64,000 bases of DNA, taken from NCBI RefSeq assembly GCF_002101735.1, contig NZ_LQPE01000142.1, forward strand, positions 20,147 through 84,146, in the 5' to 3' direction. The notes beneath the pieces were generated by a model that had not been told where the DNA came from, did not search any database, and saw only the letters and a program-made list of their open reading frames with translations. This document shows, piece after piece, positions 27,286-36,567 of the stretch (position 1 is the first letter of the stretch; each line of letters starts with the position of its first letter). The position numbers and the translations under genes are program-made. This DNA comes from Mycobacterium kyorinense (GTDB lineage Bacteria; Actinomycetota; Actinomycetes; Mycobacteriales; Mycobacteriaceae).

Positions 27286-27750
27286 GTGCAGGCGTGGGAA
27301 CTCGAGATCCGGGAATCGGTGCGGCAGACGCTCGCGGACTACACCGCAGCCACCGACAGTTTCGCGCTCGAAGCCCTGGCGGCGTGCTTCACCGCCGATG
27401 GGGTGCTGCAGTACCCCGGAGGCAAACCGTTGACCGGCCCAGCGGCGATCGAGGCCGGACTCGGTGCGCAGCTGGGGGGACCGCGGGATGCGGCGCGTCC
27501 GGCGCCGACGCATGTGCGCCACCACGTGTCGAGCGTTCGGTTCAGCCGGGTCGCTCGCGACCGTGTCGAGGTGGCCAGCTACTTTGCGGTATACACCGAC
27601 ATCGGGCTCGATCATTGGGGCAGATACCGCGACGTGTTGGTGCCCCACGATGGCCGCTGGCTGTTCGCGTCACGCAAAATCACCGTCGACGCGTTCTCGG
27701 CCAACAGCCTGATGGGCGGCTCAGCTCCGGATGAACTCCTTGGCAAATGA
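27286..27750 (+). CDS. SnoaL-like / NTF2-fold polyketide-cyclase-type protein
   Basis: 154 aa from GTG 27286 with AGGAGG 6 nt upstream. NTF2-like cone fold: LADYTAATDSFALEALAACFTADGVLQYPGG, then HHVSSVRF, VEVASYFAVYTDIGLDHWGRYRD, DGRWLFASRKI. Proteins of this fold act as isomerases, dehydratases or binding proteins in steroid and aromatic catabolism. No specific activity can be read. The last 30 bp overlap the convergent luciferase-like gene. Confidence 0.82.
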   Translation: MQAWELEIRESVRQTLADYTAATDSFALEALAACFTADGVLQYPGGKPLTGPAAIEAGLGAQLGGPRDAARPAPTHVRHHVSSVRFSRVARDRVEVASYFAVYTDIGLDHWGRYRDVLVPHDGRWLFASRKITVDAFSANSLMGGSAPDELLGK

Positions 27751-28623
27751 CTTCGCGCGTTCGATGACCTCGGCGCGGTCGTCGCCGGGAGGCGCGATGG
27801 TCAGCCAGGTCACGCCTGCGGCGGACAGCCGCTCGACGGTGGCGTGGCGCTCGTCAAGAGATCTGTTGTCATCCAACAGGTTTCCTGCTGAGAAGCAGAT
27901 ATCCAACGGCTGCGTGCGCCCGATCTCGCGAGCATAGGCCTTGGCCCAGCCGATGGCTGCCTCCAGCTCGTCGAGCGTGGAGATCTCCGCGGTGCGAGAA
28001 GCAGCTGCGTAGCCGAACGTGTTGAACGGCGCCCAGCCCTGACAGCGCGAGACAGCGCGCCGGATGGCCGGCTTGCTGTTGCCCCCCACCCAGATGGGTG
28101 GCGCACTCGTCGGGACCGGGCGCAGCCGCACTCCCCGGGCCGCGAAGGATGTGCCTTCGTAGGCGGTGTCCTCGCCGGTGAGAACCTTCGTCAGCACGTC
28201 GAGGGCCTCGTCCAGGAGTGCTCCGCGATTGTCGAAATCGACGCCCAACGCGCGGAATTCCGGCTTGAGGTAACCCGCAGCGGTGCCCAGGATCAGCCGG
28301 CCACCCGAGAGCACGGCGAGGCTTTGGATTGACTTGGCGCCCAGGAACGGATTGCGGTAGGCGGCGATGTAGACATTGGTGAGTAGCTTGATGCCCGATG
28401 TCGATGCTGCGGCGAACGACAGCGCGACAAAAGGATCGAGTGCATGGTGGCCACCGTGGTCGAGCCACTTTGCGTCCGGCGCCGGGTGATCGGTGACGTG
28501 GACGGCGGCGAACCCGCATGCCTCGGCTTCCCGGGCAATGTCGGAAATGGCTGTGGCCGTGACGAATTCAGCTGGCGCTTCCACGCGATGGGTGGGCAGT
28601 TCAAGGGAGTAGGAGACGGTCAC
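27721..28623 (-). CDS. LLM class (luciferase-like) F420-dependent oxidoreductase
   Basis: 300 aa from a GTG start with GAAAGGA upstream. TIM-barrel luciferase-like protein: ACGFAAVHVTDHP, AYRNPFLGAKSIQSLAVLSGGRLILGTAAGYLKPEF, PPIWVGGNSKPAIRRAV. The N-terminal phrase and the GTAAGYLKPEF region match the mycobacterial F420-dependent branch rather than FMN luciferases. Likely catalyses hydride transfer to a ketone, alcohol or enoyl substrate. It lies 10 nt after the acyl-CoA dehydrogenase gene on the same strand. Confidence 0.88.
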   Translation of the reverse strand: MTVSYSLELPTHRVEAPAEFVTATAISDIAREAEACGFAAVHVTDHPAPDAKWLDHGGHHALDPFVALSFAAASTSGIKLLTNVYIAAYRNPFLGAKSIQSLAVLSGGRLILGTAAGYLKPEFRALGVDFDNRGALLDEALDVLTKVLTGEDTAYEGTSFAARGVRLRPVPTSAPPIWVGGNSKPAIRRAVSRCQGWAPFNTFGYAAASRTAEISTLDELEAAIGWAKAYAREIGRTQPLDICFSAGNLLDDNRSLDERHATVERLSAAGVTWLTIAPPGDDRAEVIERAKSFAKEFIRS

Positions 28624-28633
28624 ATTCGTCCTT

Positions 28634-29743
28634 TCAGGTGGTGGTCAGATCGGCAAGGCGCTGGGCATGCATGTCGGGACTGCCGAACATCAGTTGAGAG
28701 GCCTTGGCCCGCCGCACATAAAGATGCGCGTCATGCTCCCAGGTGAACCCGATACCGCCGTGGACGTGCATGTTGCCTAAGGCGGCCTGCAGGAAGGCAT
28801 CCGAGCAGGCCATCTTGGCCACCGACGCCGCTATCGGGAGTTCAGCGTTATCGGGTGCGTCCGCGGCCTCGGCGGCGTGCATGGCGGCCGACCGTGCCCC
28901 TTCGACCGCCACCAGCATGTCCGCGCACTGATGCTTGACCGCCTGGAAACTGCCGATCGGGCGGCCGAACTGGATGCGGGTCTTGGCGTAGCCGACCGCC
29001 ATGTCCAGGCACCGTTGTGCGGCGCCGACTTGTTCGGCTGCAAGCGCAACCAGAGCAAGATCCGATGTCCGAGCCAGCCCGGCGGCAGCGGCGCCGTCGG
29101 CTCCGATCAGGTCCGCCGGTACGTCGTCGAAACCCAGCGCGGCGATCCTGCGGGTGCGATCCAGGCTGGCGAGCGGCTCTCGCTGCAATCCTGTGGCGGT
29201 CGATTCCACCGCGAACAACGACAATCCGGCCTCGGTGCGGGCTGCGAGCAGGAGCACGTCGGCCGTGTGACCGTCGAGCACCATCGGCGCGCGACCGCTG
29301 ACGAGAAAGCCCTCGGGACCTTTACGCGCGACAAGCGTCACCGAGCCGGGATCCCACGTTCCAAGCCCATCATTGAGGATCAGGGTCGCCGTGGTCGAAC
29401 CGTCGACGAGCCGGGACAGCAGCTTGACCATCGCGTCACGGTCTCCGCTGGTCAGCAGTGCGTGAGCCGCCAACACGACGGTGGCGAAAAAAGGCGAGCA
29501 CAACAGCGCGGCACCCATCTCCTCCAATACCACTGCGAGCTCGCGCATGCCCGCGCCCGCACCGCCGAACTCCTCGGGCACCGCGATGCCTACAAGTCCC
29601 ATTTCACCCGCGAGCTGCCGCCACACCCGCTCGTCGTAGCCGGTCGGGGTCTCCATCACGTGCCGAACGGCGGCGCTGGACGAGCGCGCTTGTAGGAACG
29701 ACCGCACGGCGTCGCGCAGGTCGTCGTGGTCAGCTGCAGTCAT
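28634..29743 (-). CDS. Acyl-CoA dehydrogenase (FadE28-like)
   Basis: 369 aa. N-terminal helical domain with YDERVWRQLAGEMGLVGIAVPEEFGGAGAG; C-terminal domain with KTRIQFGRPIGSFQAVKHQCADM and MHVHGGIGFTWEHDAHLYVRRAK. The HGGIGFTWE motif is that of the FadE28/FadE27-like partner subunits. No obvious partner is adjacent on this strand, but the pair at 31158/32141 lies just beyond the next gene. It is followed by the LLM oxidoreductase. Confidence 0.88.
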   Translation of the reverse strand: MTAADHDDLRDAVRSFLQARSSSAAVRHVMETPTGYDERVWRQLAGEMGLVGIAVPEEFGGAGAGMRELAVVLEEMGAALLCSPFFATVVLAAHALLTSGDRDAMVKLLSRLVDGSTTATLILNDGLGTWDPGSVTLVARKGPEGFLVSGRAPMVLDGHTADVLLLAARTEAGLSLFAVESTATGLQREPLASLDRTRRIAALGFDDVPADLIGADGAAAAGLARTSDLALVALAAEQVGAAQRCLDMAVGYAKTRIQFGRPIGSFQAVKHQCADMLVAVEGARSAAMHAAEAADAPDNAELPIAASVAKMACSDAFLQAALGNMHVHGGIGFTWEHDAHLYVRRAKASQLMFGSPDMHAQRLADLTTT

Positions 29744-29783
29744 CGTGTGTCCGCCGGATCGTCCGATTGACGAAAGTGGTTGG

Positions 29784-29799
29784 CAGAATCATAGTTTCC
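29784..29799. promoter_or_regulatory. 5-6-5 repeat CAGAATCATAGTTTCC
   Basis: Upstream of the acyl-CoA dehydrogenase starting at 29743 (-), in the same gap as the repeat at 29919. Arms CAGAA and TTTCC with a 6-bp spacer. Confidence 0.5.
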
Positions 29800-29918
29800 T
29801 AACACACGCGAGAAGCCTGGCCAGACTGCGGCGGGACGCCTGACCAAAGGTCTGCCCGGTTCATCTCAACCCGGGGGATAGGCATTCCCGGGTCAGGATA
29901 GTATCCTTTCCTAATTAA

Positions 29919-29934
29919 GAGAATAGTTATTCTC
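29919..29934. promoter_or_regulatory. Perfect inverted repeat GAGAATAGTTATTCTC (5-6-5 type)
   Basis: Seven-bp arms GAGAATA/TATTCTC around GT, 22 bp before the GTG of the amidohydrolase at 29956. This is the most symmetrical copy of the 16-bp element that recurs in promoter gaps of the island. Strong operator candidate. Confidence 0.65.
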
Positions 29935-29955
29935 GCCAACAGAAGGAGCTGGGCG

Positions 29956-31152
29956 GTGGCGACAACCCTGGGCTACGGCATATTCGACTGCGACACGCAC
30001 TGCTATGAGACGCGTGACGCGTTCACCCGCTTCTTGCCGGAGAAGTTTCGCGACCGGGCGATCACCACGGTCCGCGGGGCCGACGGTGTCGAGGTGATCC
30101 TTGCCGGTCATCGGGTGGCCACCTTCAACAGCGAAGGGGGGCTGGGTCTGGACGTCGCATATCGGCCCGGTTCCCTCAAGGAGATGCTCAAGCAGATGGG
30201 ATCCGGCAACCCTGAAGAGTCTTACGAGCCGGTGCCCATGCAACCGGAATTCGTTGAGCGCCCCGCCCGCCTGGCAGTGATGGCGGATCAAAACGTCGAG
30301 CGGATGGTCATCTATCCCAGCGGGATGGCGCTGGCCGCCGAGCACTACGTCGACGACACCGCGGCGCTGTATGCCAACATCCGGTCATTCAACAGATGGT
30401 TCGACGAGGAGTGGGGTTTCAACTACGAAGGCAAGATCTTCGCAACCGCATTGATGTCGTTGCGCGACTTGGATTCTGCGATCGCTGAGACCGAGGCGAT
30501 TATTGCGCAGGGAGCAAAGTTTGTACTGCTGCCGACAGGACCGGCCTACGGTCGGTCACCCGGCGATCCCTACTTCGACCCCATCTACGCACGCCTGCAG
30601 GAGGCCGGGTGCATCCTGGTGTTTCACATCATGCCGTTCTGGTATTTCGACGCGATCTCCCCGGCCTGAGGGCAAAACCCCGATCCCGCCTCGTGGCACA
30701 TGTCGGCGTGGCAGTGGATGAACATCTATGGCCAGCGACCCATCGAGGACACGTTGTCCGCGCTCATCTTCGATAACCTCTTCGGTCGCTTCCCAGGCCT
30801 GAATGCCCTTGTCGCCGAGCACGGTGCGGAATGGGTGCCGTTCTTCGTCAGGCACATGGACAAGAGCCGTGGCATGGGCCGCAACGGTCCGTGGATCGGC
30901 GGAAAGTTGACGGAGCGTCCGTCGGCGATCTTCCGCCGTCATGTGCGCGTGGTGCCCTACCCCGAAGATGACATCCCCGAGATCGTCGCCCGGTTGGGTT
31001 ACGACGACTGCCTGGTCATGGGCTCGGATTACCCGCACGCCGAAGGATTGGCGGAGCCGGCGGACTTCGTGAAACTGCTCGACCCGCTCGACGAGGCCGC
31101 CAAGCGGCGAATCATGCGAGACAACGCCGAGCAAATGCTCGCCCGGAGCTAG
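29956..31152 (+). pseudogene. Amidohydrolase family protein interrupted by an in-frame TGA
   Basis: GTG start with AAGGAG upstream; GYGIFDCDTHCYETRDAFTRFLP opens an ACMSD-like amidohydrolase of normal length (398 codons). The frame is unbroken except for one TGA at 30667-30669. It continues in the same frame with GQNPDPASWHMSAWQWMNIYG, VAEHGAEWVPFF and VMGSDYPHAEG. Aligned with the paralogues at 25312 (LMEWEGGDE) and 51682 (LNDWEGGDE), the stop falls on a conserved tryptophan, so TGG to TGA is the simplest change. The protein would be cut to 237 aa, without the second half of the metal site. It may be a true loss or a sequence error. Confidence 0.82.
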
Positions 31153-31157
31153 GGCGG

Positions 31158-32147
31158 ATGGACCGCGACGACGGGGACGACCTCGACTTCGAACTGCTGC
31201 GGGCCTCCGCGCGCGAGTTCCTCGCCGGACGCGGCGACAAAGACTCGGTCGGTGATCTGGCAGCGATGGACTGGCTTGGGCTGCTCGTCAGCGAGGAACG
31301 TGGCGGCGTGGGATGGCGTCCCGCCGAAGCCTGCCTGATCGCAGAAGAACTCGGGCGGGCCCACGACCGCTCGCCGTGGTTTGGATGCGCCATGGCGGCC
31401 GCCGCATTCGCCGACGCGCCCGACGCCGTCTCTGGTGATTGGCTGGCCGATACGCTATCCGGCACGACGATCACCGGGTTCGCCCCGGCCGGCAACGTCG
31501 TTCGGATTGTCGGCGGCGACAAGGTACGCGCGGTCATCACGGCGGGCAGCGACGGACTGCACTTGGTTGAGCTTGGTGAGTCTTCTGCCCGCTGGCTTGA
31601 CTGTGACGCACTGGATACTGCGCGCCCGGGTTGGTGCGTCGACCTGAACGGAGCTACGCGGGTACCAATCGGATCGGCGATCCAAGCCGAGCGACTCAAC
31701 GCCGTTGGCAGGCTTTTGGTCAGCGCCGACGCGCTCGGTGCAATGTCGAGCGCACGTGCCCGGCTCACGTCATATCTCAAGGGGCGGACGGCATTCGGTG
31801 CTCCCATCGCCAGCTTCCAAGCGGTGCAGCATCGGTTGGTCGACCTGCTGGTCTTCGAAGTCAAGTCGCGGGCCATCGTCGCCAAGGCGGCGCGCACACT
31901 CGGATCGGCCGACCTTGGCGACGGCGCCCGTTTGCGGGCGGCAATTGTGCAATCCGCTGCCGCCCATGCCTTCGTCGCGGCAAAGGCGACCGCGGCCATC
32001 GACGAGTGCATCCAGTTGTCCGGCGGTATCGGGTTCACCTGGGAGTACCCACTGCATCACGAAATGCGCCGGGCCGCAACAGATGCCGTCTTACTCGGTA
32101 CTGCCCGGTCAAGTCGAGCCCTGCTCGCCGAGGCGTCGGGATGGTGA
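31158..32147 (+). CDS. Acyl-CoA dehydrogenase, short FadE28-like subunit
   Basis: 329 aa, shorter than most acyl-CoA dehydrogenases. N-terminal LLRASAREFLAGRGDKDSVGDL, middle beta domain reduced, C-terminal TAFGAPIASFQAVQHRLVDL and IQLSGGIGFTWEYPLHHEMRR. The length and the GGIGFTWEYP motif suit the smaller subunit of a heteromeric dehydrogenase. The larger partner follows with a 7-nt overlap at 32141. It begins 5 nt after the amidohydrolase stop, so it is in the same operon. Confidence 0.87.
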   Translation: MDRDDGDDLDFELLRASAREFLAGRGDKDSVGDLAAMDWLGLLVSEERGGVGWRPAEACLIAEELGRAHDRSPWFGCAMAAAAFADAPDAVSGDWLADTLSGTTITGFAPAGNVVRIVGGDKVRAVITAGSDGLHLVELGESSARWLDCDALDTARPGWCVDLNGATRVPIGSAIQAERLNAVGRLLVSADALGAMSSARARLTSYLKGRTAFGAPIASFQAVQHRLVDLLVFEVKSRAIVAKAARTLGSADLGDGARLRAAIVQSAAAHAFVAAKATAAIDECIQLSGGIGFTWEYPLHHEMRRAATDAVLLGTARSSRALLAEASGW

Positions 32148-33346
32148 CCACATCGGCAATGCGGCCGACCGACGCCCAGCTACATGCCCTCCGCGACGAG
32201 GTGCGGGCATTCATCGCCGCCCATGCGCCGCCGATCGAAGCCCGCGAGGGCCATCGCGCGCCGGTGGACCGCGAGCAGGAATCGCTACTGCGCGCGTGGT
32301 TCGCTGCGCTGTTCGATGCCGGCTTCATCGGCGCCGACTGGCCCGTCGAGTACGGAGGTCGACCCGACCACCATCCAATGCATGACCGTGTCGTCATCGA
32401 GGAGATCTTGCGGGCGCGCGCGCCCCGGCCGGTGGACCAGGTCAACCTCGCGGCGCACGTCTTGGTGCACTTCGGCACCGAGGCGCAAAAGCAGGCCTAT
32501 CTGCCCTCGATCCGCAGCGGTGAGCACATCTGGTGTCAACTGCTCAGCGAACCCGACGCCGGCAGCGACATCGCAGGGGTGCGCACCAAGGCGGTGCGGC
32601 AGCAGGACGGCACATGGCTGCTGGACGGCCAGAAAACCTGGATCACTGACGGGCACTGGGCCGACATGGGTTTGGCGTTGGTTCGCACCGATCCGTCGTC
32701 GGTGCGCCATCATGGGCTGTCGGTGTTTGTCGTACCGCTGTCCACTCCGGGAGTGGAGGTGCGTCCCATCCGCACGATCGGTGATGCGATCGAGGTCAAC
32801 GAGGTGTTTCTCAGTGACGTGCAGCTGTCTGCGGACAGCGTCGTCGGGGAGGTCGGCCAGGGCTGGTCGATCATCATGGCGGGGCTGGAGTTTGAGCGGT
32901 TCGGCATCGGCGGCAATGTGATCCTGCTGGAACTGCTGATCGACGACCTCGTCGTGCTGGCCCGGCACCTTCGGGTCGACGGCATGCGCGCTATCGACGT
33001 TGACGACATCCGCCAGCGGGTGGCTGAGCTTGCGGTCGAGGTCGAGGTGGCCAAGGCATTCATCGACGACTACGTGGAGCGATTGATCCGGGGCGACGAG
33101 CAGCCGGGTGACGCGTCGATCGCGAAGCTGAGCTTCGCCGAGACGTATCACACCGTCGCGGCCTATGGTGCCGAGCTCGCATCCTCGGTGCGACTGGACG
33201 CGCCGCCCGATTCGCCTGTGCACCAGGCCAAGCAGCGGCTGCGCGAATGCTGGCTATGGTCGCGCGCATACACGATCTCTGGCGGCAGCTCGGAGATCAT
33301 GCGCAATATTCTCGCCAAACGCCGACTGATGCTGCCGACCAAGTGA
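32141..33346 (+). CDS. Acyl-CoA dehydrogenase, large subunit (FadE29-like type)
   Basis: 401 aa from ATG 32141 (a GTG at 32144 overlapping the previous stop is an alternative). Features: GFIGADWPVEYGGR, CQLLSEPDAGSDIAGVRTKAV, LDGQKTWITDGHWAD, GGSSEIMRNILAKRRLMLP. A full-length catalytic-type subunit that probably assembles with the short subunit encoded immediately upstream. GTGA overlap with the acyl-CoA ligase gene at 33343. Confidence 0.9.
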   Translation: MVTTSAMRPTDAQLHALRDEVRAFIAAHAPPIEAREGHRAPVDREQESLLRAWFAALFDAGFIGADWPVEYGGRPDHHPMHDRVVIEEILRARAPRPVDQVNLAAHVLVHFGTEAQKQAYLPSIRSGEHIWCQLLSEPDAGSDIAGVRTKAVRQQDGTWLLDGQKTWITDGHWADMGLALVRTDPSSVRHHGLSVFVVPLSTPGVEVRPIRTIGDAIEVNEVFLSDVQLSADSVVGEVGQGWSIIMAGLEFERFGIGGNVILLELLIDDLVVLARHLRVDGMRAIDVDDIRQRVAELAVEVEVAKAFIDDYVERLIRGDEQPGDASIAKLSFAETYHTVAAYGAELASSVRLDAPPDSPVHQAKQRLRECWLWSRAYTISGGSSEIMRNILAKRRLMLPTK

Positions 33347-34905
33347 GCCGGCCTTCCAAGGACACCTACTGGGGACTCGTCGAGTGGGCGGCCTCGGAAC
33401 ATCCACGCCGCGTCGTGCTTTGTGACGACTTCGGCCGCAGCTTGACGACGGTAGGCCTACGTGATGCCGCGGTGGCAGCCGCAGCGGCATTGGCCGAGCG
33501 CGGGGTTCACGCGGGCACGGTTGTCTCGTGGCAGCTGCCGACCACCCTGGAGACGATGGTCGTGATGGTCGCGCTCGCGCGACTGGGGGCGGTGCAAAAC
33601 CCGATCCTGCCGATCTGGCGGGAGAGCGAGGTCGGTTTCGCCACAACACAATTGGGCACGGAGGTGATGATCGTGCCCGGCATGTGGCGGGAGTTCGATC
33701 ACGTGGCGCTCGCACGGTCGTTAGCTGAGAAACGCGAGATGACCATTGTCGTCGTCGACCACGAAACTGCGCCAGCCGCAGGGGGTTTGCGGTTACCGGC
33801 GGGCAATGTCCGAGCGCTGCCGGGCGCTCCGAGCTCTGGTGACGACGCCCGCTGGGTCTACTACTCATCCGGTACCACGGCAGCACCGAAAGGGGTTCGG
33901 CACACCGACCGATCGGTGATGGCGGGCTCGGCGGGGGTGGTGGGCATGGTCGGTGGTTCCAGCAGTGACATCAACCCGATCCCGTTTCCGATATCGCACA
34001 TCGGTGGTGCGGCGATGTTGGCCGCCAGCCTGCTGACAGGGATGCGCCTGGTGCTCTTCGACTCGTTCGACGCGGCTACGACTCCGTTCGCGATCGCCGC
34101 GCACCGGCCGACCTTGCTTGGCACGGCAACACCGTTCTTCGTGGCGTTCATGGCCGCTCAGCAGCGCCACGGTGCCGAGCCACTGTTTCCCGATCTGCGT
34201 GCCTGTGTAGCTGGCGGGGCACCGATCACCGCCGAACTCGGGCGGCAAGTGCGCGAGACCTTTTCAGTGCCCGGAATCGCCAACGCATGGGGGCTGACTG
34301 AATTTCCGGTTGCGACGTCACCGGTGCCGGACGCGGACGCTGCTGTTCTGGATTACACAGTCGGTCCGCCAGTGCCGGGCGTGCAGGTGCGGGTGGTAGG
34401 CGACGACGGGCGCGAGGTGCGGAGCGGTGATGAGGGTGAGCTGAGACTCAAAGGGCCGCAGTGCTTTTTGGGATACGTGGATGAGTCGCTGAACGCCGAT
34501 GCCTTCGACACCGACGGTTGGTTCTGTACCGGCGACCGCGGCCGCATCGACAAGAACGGCAACGTCGTGGTCACCGGCCGGATCAAGGATGCCATCATCC
34601 GCAACGCCGAGAACATCTCGGCTCTGGAAATCGAGGGAGTACTGGCCGCTCACCCCGCAGTGGCTGATGTCGCGGTCATCGGCGTGCCGGACCCGCGCAC
34701 CGGAGAGCGAGTCTGCGCCGTCGTGGTCGCTGAACCAGGCGTCGAACTGGCACTCTCCTCGTTGGTGCGGCACTGCCAGGATCGCGGGTTGAGCCGCCAC
34801 AAGTTTCCGGAGCGCCTCGAAGTGGTGGATATGTTGCCGCGCAACCTAACCGGCAAAGTGCTCAAGGCCGAGCTTCGGTCACGATTTCGGGGATCCGCTC
34901 TGTGA
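33343..34905 (+). CDS. Acyl-CoA synthetase (FadD-type, AMP-forming)
   Basis: 520 aa from GTG 33343 overlapping the preceding TGA. ANL family motifs: P-loop VYYSSGTTAAPKGVRHT, WGLTE, DGWFCTGDRGRID, RIKDAIIRNAENISALEIEG, and catalytic lysine region LTGKVLKAEL. Activates a carboxylic acid with ATP to an acyl-adenylate and then the CoA ester. It is followed, again with a 4-nt overlap, by a second ligase of the same family. Confidence 0.92.
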   Translation: MSRPSKDTYWGLVEWAASEHPRRVVLCDDFGRSLTTVGLRDAAVAAAAALAERGVHAGTVVSWQLPTTLETMVVMVALARLGAVQNPILPIWRESEVGFATTQLGTEVMIVPGMWREFDHVALARSLAEKREMTIVVVDHETAPAAGGLRLPAGNVRALPGAPSSGDDARWVYYSSGTTAAPKGVRHTDRSVMAGSAGVVGMVGGSSSDINPIPFPISHIGGAAMLAASLLTGMRLVLFDSFDAATTPFAIAAHRPTLLGTATPFFVAFMAAQQRHGAEPLFPDLRACVAGGAPITAELGRQVRETFSVPGIANAWGLTEFPVATSPVPDADAAVLDYTVGPPVPGVQVRVVGDDGREVRSGDEGELRLKGPQCFLGYVDESLNADAFDTDGWFCTGDRGRIDKNGNVVVTGRIKDAIIRNAENISALEIEGVLAAHPAVADVAVIGVPDPRTGERVCAVVVAEPGVELALSSLVRHCQDRGLSRHKFPERLEVVDMLPRNLTGKVLKAELRSRFRGSAL

Positions 34906-36461
34906 CGGCGGACCTGCTGGGGCACGCACTTGAGCGGGCAGAGGCGCTTCGTGCTACCTATCGCGCAGCCGGGGTGTGGTCGCCGCATCCGCTTGATGTC
35001 GTGCGGATCGCCGCGCGGCGGCACCCGTCGAAAACCGCGGTCGTGGACCGCCGTTACACGTTGACGTACGCCGAACTCGACCGGCGAGTCGACCGGGCAA
35101 GCAAGGTCTTGCGGGCAGCCGGCGTGACCGCGCAGACTCCGCTGTTGTTAGTGGTGGGCAATGACATCGAGTCGGTGGTCAGCGTGCATGCTGCGATTCG
35201 GGCCGACGCCGTGGTGCTCCTGGTCTCGCGCAGCGCGGGTCCGACCGAGGTTGGCGACATTGCCCGCCGGACCGGGACGCGTTTGGGCGTGGCACCCAAT
35301 TGGGCGCAGGCCGCGGGCTGTGACTTGGGCGCAGGGTTCCACTGGATCGACCTTTTGGCCCGCGTCGATGCTCCGCGCAGCACACCACAGCGTCCTGCCG
35401 ACGATCCATCGTTCGTGCTCTTCACCTCTGGAACCACGTCCAGGCCCAAGGGCGTCATCCACTCCTTGAGCACGTTGGCCAAGGCGTCGTTCAACTACAT
35501 CGACGCCGCTGGCCTAGGAACGCACGACCGTCTGTTCCTGATCAGCCCGCTGGCTTCGGTCACTGGTGTGGTGCAGGCCGTGTTTGTCGCGCCCATGTTG
35601 ACCGCACCGGTGATCCTGGAAGACCGCTGGGATCCTGCGGCAACGTATGAGCTGCTGGTTTCCACCGGTTCGACCTGGTATGGCGGACCGGATCGGCTCT
35701 TGGACCGGCTATTGGATCACGCCGCCGCCGACGGGCGAGAGATCCCGCTGCGGGCGGTCTACCTGGGGGGAACGATGCTCGACCGCCGGGTCGTCCAACG
35801 GATCGAGGACGATTTCGGCATTATCGTGATGCGCGCCTATGGGTCTTCTGAAGCGCCGGTGAGCACTTCGGGACGGCGCTCCGAATCCCGGGAGTTGCGT
35901 CATGCCGACGACGGCCGGCCGCTGACCGACGTCGAAGTCAAGATCGGATCGACCTCGCAGCCGACAGAGTGCTGCATCCGTGGTCCGCATGTCTTTCTGG
36001 GCTACACCGATGCCCATGACGACGAGGGTGCCTTCAACGGTAACTGGTATTGCACCGGCGACGCCGGCGAGCTGACGGACGGGCGGCTACGCATCGTTGG
36101 GCGCTTGCGCGACATAGTCATTCGCAATGGGCTGAAAGTTGCAATCGCGGAAGTCGAGGATGCGATCGCCCGCATTCCGGGTGTGCGCGAGTGCGCGGCC
36201 TATTCGGTGCCGGATGCGACGACGGGCGAGCGGCTCGCCGCGGCGGTGGTGATGGAATCCGGCGTCGAACTGTCGCTGAGCGCGGTAGCGGAGTCGTTGA
36301 TCGCTGCGGGGCTGCCCAAGTACAAGCTGCCCGAAGAATTGGTGTTCTGGGACCAGCCTTTGCCGGTCAACGCCAACGGCAAAGTGGACCGCAACACTCT
36401 GGACGCACGGTCACAGGGCCGCCCGCGTGAGATAGCGGCGAGGCTTTCTCGCACCGGTTAA
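34902..36461 (+). CDS. Second acyl-CoA synthetase / AMP-dependent ligase
   Basis: 519 aa from GTG 34902 (GTGA overlap). P-loop LFTSGTTSRPKGVIHS, AYGSSEAP, NWYCTGDAGELTDGRLRIVGRLRDIVIRNGLKVAIAEVE, and C-terminal lysine in NANGKVDR. The two neighbouring ligases are not close copies, so they may accept different intermediates. Last gene of the operon that begins at the amidohydrolase (29956). Confidence 0.9.
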   Translation: MTADLLGHALERAEALRATYRAAGVWSPHPLDVVRIAARRHPSKTAVVDRRYTLTYAELDRRVDRASKVLRAAGVTAQTPLLLVVGNDIESVVSVHAAIRADAVVLLVSRSAGPTEVGDIARRTGTRLGVAPNWAQAAGCDLGAGFHWIDLLARVDAPRSTPQRPADDPSFVLFTSGTTSRPKGVIHSLSTLAKASFNYIDAAGLGTHDRLFLISPLASVTGVVQAVFVAPMLTAPVILEDRWDPAATYELLVSTGSTWYGGPDRLLDRLLDHAAADGREIPLRAVYLGGTMLDRRVVQRIEDDFGIIVMRAYGSSEAPVSTSGRRSESRELRHADDGRPLTDVEVKIGSTSQPTECCIRGPHVFLGYTDAHDDEGAFNGNWYCTGDAGELTDGRLRIVGRLRDIVIRNGLKVAIAEVEDAIARIPGVRECAAYSVPDATTGERLAAAVVMESGVELSLSAVAESLIAAGLPKYKLPEELVFWDQPLPVNANGKVDRNTLDARSQGRPREIAARLSRTG

Positions 36462-36473
36462 CGCGCATTCGTC

Positions 36474-36489
36474 GGAAATAGCGGTTTCC
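36474..36489. promoter_or_regulatory. Inverted repeat GGAAATAGCGGTTTCC (5-6-5 type)
   Basis: Perfect GGAAA/TTTCC arms with a 6-bp spacer in the short gap before the TetR gene starting at 36568. A likely operator, possibly autoregulatory. Confidence 0.6.
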
Positions 36490-36567
36490 GGTTGCGAGTA
36501 GCGGCCGTTGACACGCCTCACCAGCGCGCATGGGCGCTGTGTCGGGGCGCGTATCCTGAGAGGCACC

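Noticed and set aside
30667..30690. TGA at 30667 read as selenocysteine, with a GGG-CAAAA-CCC hairpin just after it
   Set aside because: The hairpin stem is only three base pairs, the paralogues have tryptophan at this place, and no selenoprotein genes are in the window. A TGG to TGA change is simpler.
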